Shown piece after piece: positions 48,489 to 60,321 of a stretch of DNA of 64,000 nucleotides. The translations under genes were made by a program, and so were the position numbers. Every line of letters starts with the position of its first letter. The stretch's first letter is position 1. Under the pieces are notes generated by a model that was given only the letters and a program-made list of their open reading frames with translations, was not told the origin of the DNA and did not search any database. Source of the DNA: Dryomyza anilis (lineage: Eukaryota; Arthropoda; Insecta; Diptera; Dryomyzidae); assembly GCA_951804985.1 (NCBI GenBank), contig OX638132.1, forward strand, positions 90,524,696 through 90,588,695, given 5' to 3'.

Positions 48489-49074
48489 TACTAGCTGGAC
48501 CCGTGCACGACTTGTGCCCGTAAAATTCTTCCCGGTAGAATTCATCCCCGTACAATTCTTCCCCGTAGTGTTTTTCCAGCAGAAGTTTTAATGTGGTGAG
48601 TTTAAAAGTGGTGAATTTTAGTGTGATTAATTTAGTGTGGTGAGTTTTAGTGTGGTGAGTTTAGGTGTGGTGAGTTTAGGTGTGGTGAGTTTATATGTAG
48701 TGAGATTAAGTAAGATGAGTAACACCCAATTTTAAAGTTTAGTTGAAATCGATATCATTAGGGCTGAGATACAGCGTACTGAATATTTGGGTTCTATGGG
48801 CGGTGCCACTTCCCTTTGCCCTATCTAGTATATATATAGTTTAGTATACTCCATGGTAATGCAAATTGTCAGAAAAATACATTCAGTGGTTTTGCTATGA
48901 ATCTGAATTATACACCAAAAATAAAAATGGGAGTAAAACTGGGCGTGGTCAACGAAAACTATGTAGTGACCTTCTCCTGGGTCTGTAGGATATATATTCC
49001 AAATTTTAAGAAAATCCGGTGTACGATTGCATAGCGCACAAACAAACGGAAAATGAGTTTTATATATATAGATA
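48489..49074 (+). mobile_element. Helentron-like element, copy 4 (short array)
   Basis: It starts ACTAGCTGGACCCGTGCACG and has AATTCTTCCCGGTAG repeats. A short degenerate GTGGTGAGTTTAG array lies at 48585-48712. The 3' end is altered (GGCGGTGCCACTTCCC, AACAAACGGAAAATGAG) and finishes TATATATATAGATAA. The GACA microsatellite is absent. Confidence 0.75.
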
Positions 49075-49800
49075 ATCCTATAATTTTTAATAATAAATAT
49101 TCTGCTCATTAAATAGCTAAGAATTTTTTACCGATCGGGCCAAAATTCATATCGAAGGATCCCAACATGTTAATTCATTGAATGGAACTCTAAAGTTTTG
49201 ATATTTAAAATAGTAAGAAAATTAACTGAAAAAAATCTGGTAATCGCGTAATTCAAATTTCGAAAAAAAATCGTAGTGAAAATTTCCGGAATTGTTCTGT
49301 GATTTATTACAAAATAACTAAAAATGTAAGGAACAAAGTGTACACATAAAAAATAAAGCAAATTGTCTCAGCTATGTTCCTAGATAATTCAAAAAAATAT
49401 TTTGTATACTCAAAAAATATTTTTAGAACAAAAAATCGCAGTGATAATTTCTATACGGAAGTTTTTGTGCTGTCCGAAATTTGTCTGTGATTTATTATGA
49501 AAAAACTATAATTTTTATGAACAATGTGTAAATATACAAAGAATGCACATGATTTCAGCTATTTTTTAAAATAATTCAAAAAAATTATTTATATGTAAAA
49601 TTTGTTGACTTTTTGGAATTTTCATATGCACCTCAACATGCACTTCCGTTTTTGTCCCGCCCGGAATGACCACTAGTTAATTTATATTTTTTTGTTCTAC
49701 CGTATAGAATTCTCTAATTTGTTGCAGATGTTTAGTGCTATTTAAATTCATTAATTGTACTTCGTGATATTTACCCCAGGAAATACCCATATGTAAAATA
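49075..49800. other. Intergenic, nothing recognised
   Basis: AT-rich. 49200-49380 and 49400-49600 look like diverged duplicates of each other (TGTGATTTATTACAAAATAA against TGTGATTTATTATGAAAAAA). Confidence 0.35.
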
Positions 49801-49975
49801 TGTAGCGTCGCTGGATCGATTGGTTTGTGCGTTGGACCACGAGCCAAAAAGTTGCTGGTGCGTTCGGCTACGAGGCAAAAGTTCCGGGTTCAATCTCAGC
49901 GACTGTCAATATCTTTTTCATAGAAAAGGATTCGGCATTAAACTGTAGGTCCCACCAATTTAAGTAGAAATATCT
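49801..49975 (+). mobile_element. Decayed SINE relative
   Basis: It shares TGCGTTGGACCACGAGCC, GTTCCGGGTTCAATCTCAG and ATTCGGCATTAAACTGTAGG with the SINE, but has a duplicated head segment (GTGCGTTCGGCTACGAGGC) and a deleted body. Confidence 0.6.
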
Positions 49976-50037
49976 AGAAATATCAAATATCTACAGATAT
50001 CAAGATATTTCATGCCAGGGTATACCAACCACCCCAA

Positions 50038-50160
50038 ATGCATTAAACTCACCACACCAAAATTCACCACACTGAAACTCACCACACCTAAACTCACCAC
50101 ACCGAAGCTCACCATACTAAAACTCACCACACTAAAACTTCTACAACGAAAAACTCTGCG
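50038..50160 (-). repeat. 15-bp minisatellite fragment, copy 5
   Basis: On the minus strand it has GTGGTGAGTTTTAGT-like units followed (on the plus side) by CTTCTACAACGAAAAACTCT, as in copy 3 near 35440. The element termini are lost. Confidence 0.7.
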
Positions 50161-50599
50161 GGTAAGAATTCTTCGGAAAAACAAGGCAGAACACATTTAT
50201 AAAATTAATGTAACAAAATTAAATACATTTTGTATTAGTTTTGAAAAAATGTATTTCTTCTAAATTTTATTACTTTTAAAATGTATTTGTATAAATTTGA
50301 TTAAAAAAATATTTCTCTACAAAATTTAACAGTTTTTGAGTTAAATGTTTTTTTAGGATTCGAACCCTATGTTGCTAAATATATATTTATGTCAAGATTT
50401 ATTGTATAAACGTTGAACGTAGCATTTATTTTATGATACACGTCGTGTTGTCGTTCGTCAGCTGTGGCTGAAGACAAATTTATTTTTCATTACGATTCTT
50501 TAAAGCGAATTTTAATGAAAGCGAAGAGAATAATATAAATCTAAAGAATTCGAAGGGCATTTTCAATTTTTCCAAAGCTTTATCTCTCAATGGTTCCTA

Positions 50600-51310
50600 G
50601 TAGAGATGGGCACGTGATGAGAGTTTAGAGTGTTTCCGTGAATCACTCGTTATTGTGTTAATTTTAATTTACTCGGATGATTTTAAGTGAGTGTGAGTAG
50701 AACAAAAAAAAAGCCCGTGAGTACAAGTTTTCGTGAGTGAGTGTGCGTTAGTGCACGTAATGAGTTTGAGTAGAACAAATAAAGCACGTGAGTAACTATG
50801 AGTACAAATTTGCGTGATTGAGTCAAATATGTCCTCGAATTTAAAAACGTGATTTTAGCGTGGTTCATGTTAATTTGAGTGTGTGTGAGTTGAACAAAAA
50901 AAATCCTTGAGTGCCAGTGAGTGAGTACAATTTTAGCGTGAGTGAGTGTGCGTGAGTCAAATATTTCGCAGAATTTAAAAATGTTATTTTAGCGTGATTC
51001 ATGTGAATCACTCTTGATAACGCATAATTTTGATTGAAAGTTAATTTAATCGCGTGATGGTGCGTGAGTGTGAGTTGAAAAAAAAACCGTGAGTGTGTAC
51101 AATTTTAGCGTGAGTGAGCTAAATAATTCGCCGAATTTAAAAAAGTGATTTTAGCATGACTCACGTAAATCACTCGTAATCACTCGTAATTGTGTTTGAA
51201 AGTTATTTACTCACGTGCATTTGAGTAAGTGTGAGTAGACCAAAAAAAGCCCGTGAGTGATTACAAAATGTATTACGTGAACGTGAGTTAAAACTCACTT
51301 ACATACTCAT
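50600..51310. repeat. Degenerate tandem repeat rich in GTGAGTGAG
   Basis: Units of roughly 130-170 bp share GTGATTTTAGCGTG, CATGTGAATCACTCGTAAT and GAGTGTGAGTAGAACAAAA. About four to five units are visible with strong decay. No reading frame is conserved. Confidence 0.65.
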
Positions 51311-51774
51311 CTTTAGTACCTACTCTTTTCTTGTACAACTTGACTTTATTAATAGCACAAACAGACTTTGGACATTGAAATGTCGGACAAGACCGCACCT
51401 TCTCACAGCATATTAAGTCATAGACGTTGACACAGTGGGAAAAGTCGTCATATTGATTGCGTCAGGTTGCAATGAGAAAAAGAAGAAGCCAAAGATGGCA
51501 ATGAAAAGACGATGAGCAGTATCAGACAAAGTTGATGACAACCATGGTGGTGGAAGAAGCAAAGAACAATCAAATCGCTGTATTAAAATAAAATCTCATG
51601 TTTATTTAACCCAAAAGAAAGTGAAATTGATGACACACAAACTCAGCAATAAACTAAGCGACAACAACCTAGTTGATCAAAATAAAAAAAAAAAACGAAA
51701 AGTTTTGCAACAACAATACAAAAAAATGCATAAAAGTTGAGTAATACGCTGAGCCTTCTCCTCTTTGGCGATTA
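51311..51774. other. Non-repetitive stretch, possibly 3' UTR of a minus-strand gene
   Basis: It is more GC-balanced than its surroundings. On the minus strand an AATAAA lies near 51600, about 170 nt past the stop of the exon candidate at 51775-51827. Confidence 0.25.
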
Positions 51775-51827
51775 TTACGCCATCTTCTGCTGGTTCTTCT
51801 TCTTTTTCTTCTTGGTATTGCGGGTAC
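51775..51827 (-). CDS. Possible last coding exon of a minus-strand gene (Lys-rich tail)
   Basis: Read on the minus strand, a CAG acceptor at 51828-51830 precedes two bases completing a codon, then TRNTKKKKKKNQQKMA and a TAA stop. Codon-like Lys runs (AAGAAGAAAAAG) in otherwise unique, GC-balanced DNA drew attention. There is no recognisable partner exon upstream within the window and the pyrimidine tract is weak. It could equally be a chance purine-rich tract. Confidence 0.2.
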
Positions 51828-52307
51828 CTGTTAATTGTCAATGCATGAAAATTTCAATTTCGATTTCGAAGTCATTGCTGTGACAAATACACATTTTATG
51901 CCCACATTAAAAATTATTTTTAAAGATTTTTACTTTTTACTCTGGTTTCATAAATAATTTGTGTGTGTCTTAGCACAGCAGAGACACAATTTTTGGCGGC
52001 TAAAACTTTCACTCAATTCATTTGAATTGTAGCCTGTTTGTTCGTCATGTAGGCAGTCAGCAGTTAACAGTCAGCTGCCAGGCAGTCAGCATTCAGTGAG
52101 CCGAGTGCCACCGCCTTCCGCTTATCTTAATCGAAGCATGTATTTTTATTGCCTTTTGTTTCACATTCTCATGCCGTCAATCAGTCACACAGTCCGTCAT
52201 TCGTCTGTCAGTTGAGTCGGCTTTTTATCCAATCCGTTCATCCGTCTCACAGTGGGCCAGGCAGCGAGCACCAAAAGTTAAAAATATAAAAAAAAAAATA
52301 TTACTAC
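51828..52307. other. Unique, GC-balanced intergenic stretch with CAGTC-rich block
   Basis: 52040-52110 has repeated GCAGTCAGCAGTTAACAGTC-like words. There is no match elsewhere in the window and no coding frame. It might be regulatory DNA; nothing specific supports it. Confidence 0.25.
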
Positions 52308-52420
52308 ATTTTGTATTTATTTTATTTAATTTTGCTACAACATGTATTAGAAATTCGTTTACTACATATTGCAGAAACTGTGTTGCGTTTCTATTTTAAT
52401 TATTTGAAGTTCGTGGATAC
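52308..52420. repeat. TACTACAT MITE family relic
   Basis: TATTACTACATTTTGTATTT and AATTCGTTTACTACATATTG are shared with 3600-3680 and 40150-40240. A similar relic lies at 52740-52880 (AACAACTACATGAATGTAG). Confidence 0.55.
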
Positions 52421-52880
52421 GACAAACTTCAGAGTATTTGATGGCACGGAAACGCCAATAACTAGCACGTACGGATTTTTGCACACAAGAACTTGTATTT
52501 TTGGGCATGACATGAAAAACGGCATGCGTCCATTTTTACTTCAGAGCCGTGAGGATGGATGATGCTTAGTGAAGCTTTTTGTATTACACGGAATAAATAT
52601 TTTTGACTTTAAAATAAATACTGATTAAAAAAAACAAAAAAACAAATTCCTAGGTTGTCATATTTTTACACTTTTCTTTGAAGTTATATAAATACGTAAT
52701 GCGATATAAATAAACGCAGATGTAGTAGTGTATCCACATATTTTAAAATGCATCAATAATGACAAAATATAGTTTTTAATACAATTGTAGTTATTTTAAT
52801 ACAAATGGATTTGCAGTAAAATTATAAAGTTATGTTCCATACAAAAACAACTACATGAATGTAGTAAAAAAATAAAATTG

Positions 52881-54082
52881 TAACTTGGACGTCAAACAAA
52901 TTAAAAGTGAACGTGGTACCGCACAAAATACCTAAATTCTTAAAAAGGAATAAAGGGAAATTTTAATTAATTGTCCGAATTTTATAATAATGAGATACGT
53001 GGGCGTGCTACCTCCCATATAACTAAAATGGAAGGATCTTACGAAGTTGGGTGGGTAATGGACACATTTAAGTAATTTATTTAACTAACTGTATGAAACA
53101 AATAAACGTCTGAAGTCAATATGAAATTTGAGATTTTCACTATATGCCCCACTGTGCGCCCGTTTCTTCGTTCGGCATTCTGTGCTGTACGATTCACTGA
53201 ATGAGTGCCTCATTTTACTGCCAGTGATCACATTACGGCTCAGTGTGATATGCATTACTATTTTACTTTTGAATGGCATCGATAGTTTCAGTGGTAGCCT
53301 TTATTGTCTTCGGATGCGCCTCACAAAAAAAAAGAAATGTTCAAACCTATTTTATCTAAAATATAGTTTTGCAAAGAAAACGAAAACAAAAAAATAACTC
53401 ATATTATTGAAAGTTTTTTTTTTATATTTTATTTATTTATTAGCTGAACACGTGCAGTGTTAATTTTTCATACACTGATAAATTTTTTGCAATTTGAATT
53501 TAATAATCATTTCAATACAACTGATAATTTAATAAAACTTGGTCTTCTTAAAACTTAAAATGTGAATTATATTTATGGCATCGCATAGTGGTACAGAAAA
53601 TGCAAGACATTTTTTCTCGTTATTAGATTAGATCCTTAAAATGTCTCTAAGCTCCATTGATCCAAATTAATCAAAGAACAGTGGGTCAGAAGGCACTTTT
53701 GCGTCTCACAAATCAGTAACTTTTGTTGTAAAAGAGATAAATGGACAAAATTTAGGATACAATTAGTTAATAGCTGTTGTGAAAAAACGGGTGGAGTTGG
53801 AAAAGGGGGAGTGGCACTTTTTACTAACAAAAGTTCAATGATATTAAATATGCCTATAACTTATGTATTTTAAGAGATAAATCGATGAAACTAATTAATT
53901 TCTAATTAATTTGATAGTTTTTGAAAATTCGGTACCATTAATTTAATAGTTTCAATATTATTAAATAAAATGGTAAAAATACTGTTATTTTTGTATTATT
54001 GTTCTTTAATAATTACATTTTGAGAAAATTGCAATAGTATTTTTAAGCTGTTCTCACACACTACTTAGAATAAAAAAATATA
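52881..54082. other. Intergenic, no gene recognised
   Basis: AT-rich with GGGCGTGCTACCTCCCAT near 52992 and GGGGGAGTGGCAC near 53805, phrases typical of decayed Helentron-like elements. There is no coding evidence. Confidence 0.35.
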
Positions 54083-55366
54083 TAAAGGGTTTTTAAAATG
54101 GCGACAGGGACAGCAAACGACGCCATATTTCTTGCCGCTCTTTTGACATTTCTCTTCAGTAAGGTTTGCCATTTCATGATGGAAAGATGTACGAGCCAAC
54201 AATGAGTCGAAATTATTAAAATTTACTACCGAAATTCGGAGTCAGTGGCCTCAACGTTAAGAGCGCTACGTCCAATTTATGGTCGTCATAATCGTCCAAT
54301 CATCAACAATTGAGCGTCTAGTGGAAAAATTTGAATCCGCAGGCACAGTACAAAATGTTCCCGTGCCAGTGATACAAAGAAGTGCCCGTAGTGTCGAGAA
54401 TATTGCTGCCGCTGAGGCTTCAGTTGAAGAAAGCCCAAATGTGTCTCTCACACGTCGTTCTCAAGCGTTGGGCATCTCTGTGACGTCCTAGTGGCGAATT
54501 TTACGAAAGATCTTGGCCTACATCCTTACAAAATCAAATTGACGCAAGAACTGAAGCCGCTTGACCACCAGAAGCGTCGTTTGTTCGTGAATTGGGCTGA
54601 GCAACAAGTTGAAAATGATTCGGATTTTCATCGAAAAATCATCTTCAGCGATGAGGCTCATTTCTGGCTGAATGGCTTCGTCAATAAACAAAATATGCGT
54701 TATTGGTCAGACAGCAATCCACACGTACTCCATGAGTCATCATTGCATCCCGAAAAAATTACGGTTTGGTGCGGTTTATGGGCCGGCGGCGTCATTGGGC
54801 CGTACTTCTTCCGTGATGATCAAGACCGGCACGATACTGTGAATGGGAATCACTACCGTTCAATGATAACCGAATATTTTTGGCCCCAATTGGATGATAT
54901 GGACATGGAGGACATGTGGTTCCAACATGACGGCGCCACAAGCTACACAGCGAATGCCACAATCAATTTATTGGTAACCAAGTTTGGAGAACGTGTTATC
55001 TAACGAAATGGTTCAGTCAGTTGGCCGCCTCGGTCGTGCGATTTGACGCCGTTAGACTATTTCCTGTGGGGCTACGTCAAGTCTATGGTCTATGCCAACC
55101 AGCCAGCGACGATTGATGAACTTCGTACGAATATCGAACGTGAAATTGCAGCAGTATCGGCCGATTTATGCTTGAAAACCGTCGAAAATTGGGTTCTGCG
55201 TCTGGACTTCTGCAAGCGTGCCCGTGGTGGCCATGCAAAAGAAATCGAGTTCCATACATAATGGCATTGAACGTACTTTTACAGCAATTTTATTGATATC
55301 CAAACCCGTTTTTGTTTTATTTAAAAAAAAAATATATTTTTAGCGCTCTTATTGAAAAACCCTTTA
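54083..55366 (+). mobile_element. Tc1/mariner-superfamily transposon, parent of the hairpin MITEs
   Basis: It is bounded by TA and inverted ends AAGGGTTTTTAAAATGGCGA and TCTTATTGAAAAACCCTT. The left 170 bp match the MITE left arm (CGCCATATTTCTTGCCGCTC, ACTACCGAAATTCG). The right end matches the MITE outer end but not the second hairpin arm. The interior is a broken transposase (54179-55261). Confidence 0.88.
54179..55261 (+). pseudogene. Mariner-type transposase, inactivated
   Basis: The frame starts at the ATG 54179. The N-terminus has the helix-turn-helix region common in this insect transposase group (VEIIKIYYRNSESVASTLRA). The catalytic domain has Asp in IIFSDEAHF, Asp in WFQHDGAT and Asp in CDLTPLDYFLWG, with 36 residues between the second and third. 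Length is about 350 residues, normal for the family. Lesions: TGA at 54203, an extra base near 54300, TAG at 54489 and TAA near 55001. The long remaining frames (54491-55003, 55043-55261) show that decay is recent. Confidence 0.9.
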
Positions 55367-56229
55367 GTTCTATGGAAAAATTGTTTAACAAAAAAAAACT
55401 TAAACGCAATTTCTCTTTAAATTGTCTAGACTAATTTTAATATACTAATGAATGCTAATATTCCAATACGTTTTTAAAATAATTAGATCTAAATTCGGAA
55501 AATTTTAATTTTTTTTTTTTAAATTTTTTATCATTTAGGATTTAATGATATACAAAAAAATTATATATGGTTATCTAGAACATAGTACAAACTAACTATC
55601 AAAATTATTACCTTTTTTATAATTGAGCCACTTTTTAAAATACTCCCTAAAAACTTAATATTGGTACACTTTTATACAATAAATTTTCAACAAAAATACT
55701 AATGCCTCTAATCTGAAAATATCATTCTTACTTCAAACTCGTTTTTTTTTTATATTATTTACTTTTTTTAGAGCAAAATTCGATTAAAAACGGTTATTTT
55801 TCAGTAATTTGTATGTTAAATATACAAGAATTTTAAATGTTAATAGTTGTCTTGATAGAGTATATTTTAAATATTAAAACCTATACAATAAAGTTAGTAA
55901 TTATCATCGTTACTTTGAACTATGTTCTGCATAACCATAAATCATTTTCTTATTTATCATAGATCCACAATGCTGAAAAAATCGTTCAAAAATAGTCTAA
56001 AAAATCAATATATTTTCCAATTTAGATTCAAATATTTTCAAAACCTATCGGAATAATAGTATTTATCGTTTAGTATTTATAGTTTTGACAATTGAAAGAA
56101 AAATTGCTTTAACAGTTTTTTGGAAAACTGGTTTTGTAAGGGACTTTTTTGTATTCCAAAAAGTTTCTGAAAAGGGCCTAAAAATTCAAGAGCAATTTTC
56201 TTAAAACGTTACGTAAAAAAAACTGAGTA
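55367..56229. other. Intergenic, AT-rich, nothing recognised
   Basis: No frame, motif or repeat match was found. Confidence 0.4.
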
Positions 56230-56544
56230 TGCAGCCATAGCAAACATTTTATCTCGTTTTGTTGAGTAGTGTAATTATTACACTTTTCAGAGTGGACCGC
56301 CATTAGGTCACCCCTGGATCTGATCATACGAAAATCGTATTGCCCGTCACTAAGTAATTCGTTAAGCTCCAGATAGTTCATAAGTTGGATGTTTGTTACG
56401 GTTTCGATTACCTTGAGAGGCGCATGCATATGAAATGGGTCGGTAATTGGTAGTGCTAATAGTCACGTCCTTTTTGGGTACTGGCTGGACATTGGCAACT
56501 TTCCAACGAGATGAAAAAACTTCTATCCTAAAGGAGAGGTTCAA
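56230..56544 (-). pseudogene. LINE reverse-transcriptase fragment
   Basis: Minus-strand frames give RWKVANVQPVPKK followed by NYRPIS, the conserved fingers region of Jockey/I-type non-LTR reverse transcriptases. After a frameshift near 56420 comes KVIETVTNIQLMNYLE and LLSDGQYDFR, the next conserved block (normally QYGFR). Only about 100 residues remain; there are no endonuclease or YxDD blocks, so it is a dead fragment. Confidence 0.82.
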
Positions 56545-58524
56545 AAGGTTACATGAATATTATAAAACATTACAGATTATTTTCGAACTTTCAATTGAAA
56601 TCTTTTTTTTCTTTGTTATATAAACCAATTTCCAACTTTTACGTATCACCACTTATTTTTTGTAGTGTAATGCATTATGACTTTTATTAAGCTTCGGTTA
56701 GTAACCGTAGTTCGAAGTCTAAGTGTTCATTTAGCATACAATTCCGGTTGAATGTCGACGGAAGTTGCGTGCGCGCATAACGGATCGAAGAGCTGTTAAT
56801 TTCATAACTGATTTAATCAGAAACAACGGTCAAGAGGGGGGCTCTTTTTTAAGTACTTTTCGCTATTCAGTGATTTTAATTAGATTAGTTTCTTTTGGGT
56901 ATCTTTTTAATTGGCTGCGGTCAAATTATATTTGAGAAATCAATCAATGAGTTTAACGCAATTTAGCATAACTGTATCAAAATACTAAAAACTTTTAATT
57001 AAAATTAAATTTTAAATGTATTTCAAACTTTTTATATATTTCTATTTTCATTTATCAAAATTAATGCGCATAAAATTAATGCGCACAAAATTAATGCTTA
57101 TCTAAAATTAAGTAAGTGTTATATACAACGATCTACAGAAATTGCGTTTAAATTTCATTCTCAATAAACAAAGAAAATAATTATAAGAAGACAATGATGA
57201 TGTAAAATTTAAATTGTATTGTATTATTTCTCATCGACAATAAACAATTACGCTATCAGAAAATAAATTAAAAACTCACTGTCAGCTGCTACTATGCCGG
57301 GATTCGCCCTGCCCCGCATCATGTGCGTTCCGTTCCGTTCCGTTCTGCATGTGGGTTAAACGTATACCTATAACAAAATTCCATCAGGTGAAATTGATTT
57401 TCTTTTCATTTGTGCAAATATGAGAAACGTCAATATTGACAGTATGAGAAAGTGCTAAACATCATGCCGAATATACTGCGTCGCCCAATATACATAGTTT
57501 GTGTTTTGCTTCATTGGTTGCGACAGAATCAATGAGTCGTTTGCTGATAAAATTTAATTTTGTAATAAATTTCGTATATTGCTTAAATCTATGATGTCAA
57601 ACACATAGAAATGTCAAAAACATTTTGTCGGTATTGTGCCAAAATCAATTGCAAAACTTGAAGAAAGTTATATGACAACATGTGAAATTCTTTCATTTAT
57701 CATTTACATATTGATTCAATAATAATAGTCGACTATAGTCTGAGCTTTATTACTATAAAAATTGCACACATTATACAAAACAAAAACAAAAAAAACTCCT
57801 CCCCACTCCTTAATTCCAACGGGTTCCAAAATTCCAACAAGACAAATGTAATTGCCATGTTTGTATTCCTCATAAGATAAAGAATGAAAAAAAGCAGTTG
57901 TAAGGCTAATTATTATTTGTATGAGTCTCCTGCTTATTGTGCCCAGTGAAACAAAAAAATTCTTTAAACTGAACAATAAACATTACACCGCACTGTGGAA
58001 TGAAATCAGGCTCAAATGTGGTACAAAGTGGTATATTTTAACAAATAAATGAACACTGTAATTGTGATTGAAGTATTTCTTTAATATTTGATATTTAACA
58101 TACCTTTTAAACCACACAAGTTAAATACAAGACAACATGGCTGTGCTTAGTCCGCAATACATTTTACAATTTTTAATTCTGTAATAATGAAAAATGTTTA
58201 TTAGTTTTCAGTAGCACAATAAACTGCGACAAAATATATTTTCAAAAAATACACATTCGATCTATATTAACTAATATTTACAGGTGGTATAACCAGCACT
58301 AATCCAGCATAAATATAAAAAAAACATTTATTTTAAAATGGATGTGCTAACTTCAATCAAAAATATTAGTATTAACTTGCTCAGTTTTTCATAGATTTTG
58401 TTTTTCTTTTATAGCACAAATCGAGCACAACATACTTTTTTAATTGCCAGTATGCACATTCATTTCGATTTCGTTATAAACTCAATACGAGATGCTAGAG
58501 CATCAATACTATATCAGTTCCCTC
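56545..58524. other. Intergenic, no gene recognised
   Basis: AT-rich with a GC-balanced patch at 57285-57360 containing a short GTTCC repeat (CGTTCCGTTCCGTTCCGTTC). No exon-like structure is evident. Confidence 0.35.
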
Positions 58525-58775
58525 TTCAAAATATGCACTACTGCACTCTACAGTATTGAGTGCATTTTGCAATGACAGTCGAGAGTATTATAGCGATGTC
58601 TCTCCAACGAATTCACTTCACTGCAGTTTTAGTTACATTGGTGTCAAGTTGTGACAAGACATACAATATCTTGAAAAACCAAATGACACTACTCTCGCTG
58701 AACATGGAAAAAGTACGGTGAGTGCAGTGAGTAAGCGCAACGAGTAACGAGTGAGAAGACAAACATTAAAAACAA
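58525..58775 (-). repeat. Repeat R1, right half, inverted
   Basis: It contains GAGTGCAGTGAGTAAGCGCA and ACGAGTAACGAGTGAGAAGA, the complement of 780-830, and ATGCACTACTGCACTC as in 1010-1030. Confidence 0.65.
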
Positions 58776-58981
58776 CAACAATTCTGCTGCTCGGTGTTCG
58801 ACGGCAGCAATGTTAATGTCGATATTTACGTACTTATAAAAATTATAACAATTATTAAAAAAAAAAAATGTTAACAAAAATTTGTACGAAATGCAATATG
58901 TCAAAAAAAAATTATATATATTTTTTTTTCAAATAAAATAATGAAAATGTTGTTCGTTAAATAAAAAAACCAAATATAAAA

Positions 58982-59343
58982 ACCCAGTAGTAAATTTGTC
59001 CCGGCCTTGCCAGTAGAAGCCCTGCTAAACAACTTCTTAGCATTCTCAATACATATTCAGCCATCACTGAAGCTAGTGTACTTTTAGCACACCTTCTAGA
59101 GAATCAGCGCCAATCGATTTGGTGACTATTTCTAATATTTTTCAAATACAAAAGCGTAGCACTGCTAGCTCACCTTCTAATGGAATGCTAACAGTAATGA
59201 GTCAAACTATTTTGTGAGACCTTCTGAGACCCGTTCTCTGAGAAACGAATAGGGAAGTCCTGCAAAAATGTTCATTTCATATAAAAAAGAAGAAAGGAAA
59301 TCATTTAGTCGGGAAGGGGTTTTATCTGCTTTTACTACTGGGA
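58982..59343. mobile_element. MITE with CCCAGTAGTAAA ends, copy 2
   Basis: Left ACCCAGTAGTAAATTTGTCC and right TTTACTACTGGG are inverted complements. It is collinear with 16951-17346, with small differences. Confidence 0.85.
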
Positions 59344-59409
59344 ATTATATGATTTCTTATACTTTTTGAATTTTTGTCTAAATTTCAATATAAATAATAA
59401 TTTCTTAGA

Positions 59410-59700
59410 GTAATAAAGATAACCAAAAATGTAAAATTCACTGAGTACTCTCAGTGTCATAATCAGTTCATTTCAGTGTTTGATTTGTTATTGCAAACCA
59501 GACTGTAAACTCTTCACTACAACTACGTCTTGTTTGTGTTTTGTTTTGACACTACTTGTGCTTTGTTGTTGTGAACAACACATTCATTTGATTTTTAAGA
59601 ATAGAGTCGGCGAAGTACATGTCTTAAAAAAACAAGACATGTTTCAAATACATTTGTGCAGATGTCTTATAAATACATGTCAAAACCGGGTTTTAAAGAT
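59410..59700 (+). repeat. Repeat R1, left half
   Basis: It contains CACTGAGTACTCTCAGTGTC (palindrome with a two-base insertion), CTTCACTACAACTACGTCTT and AGAGTCGGCGAAGTACATGT, collinear with 64-640. Confidence 0.7.
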
Positions 59701-60321
59701 CCTTAGTGCCACAGTTTTATTTACAAAAATAGACTCAACATACATATATACGTTTAAAACAGTTTCTCTTGAAAAGTGTGTTGAAATTTTTTTGAAATTG
59801 GTTTTTTGACATCCCTAGATAATCTTGTGATAAAATTTACGCGAAAATTTTAAATATTAAAATGGTTAAAACTCCGAGATTTAACTTTTTTTATAGTATT
59901 TAGTTTGATAAATCTTCGAGGCCTCCGAATCCTGGCAGACAGATTTACTATAGTATTCAAAAAAAAAACCTATTTTTAAATTACTTTCAAATCTAGGACT
60001 AATTGGACGACAAATTGTATTATTTTATATAATAAAGATGTACTTAATAAAAATAAGTCATCGTGAAACAAACACTTATAATGGTCAGTTAGTAAAACTG
60101 AAAATGTTTAAGATATTCTAATTTTACTTTTTTTTTTTACACAGATTTGTTACAACGAAAATAGCTTTTATTTTTTTGGTAAAATACTGCATAAAACAAA
60201 ACACAGGGAAATTCATTTTATTAAATATTATTTTTTTATTAAAAATATTAAAATTATCTGTTTTTCTATAAATTATGTATCATTGTCAAAGAATAGTCCA
60301 TCGTCAGTTATATCTATTCTA

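Noticed and set aside
59480..59809. 109-codon frame with hydrophobic start
   Set aside because: It lies in repeat R1 left half; other copies do not keep the frame.
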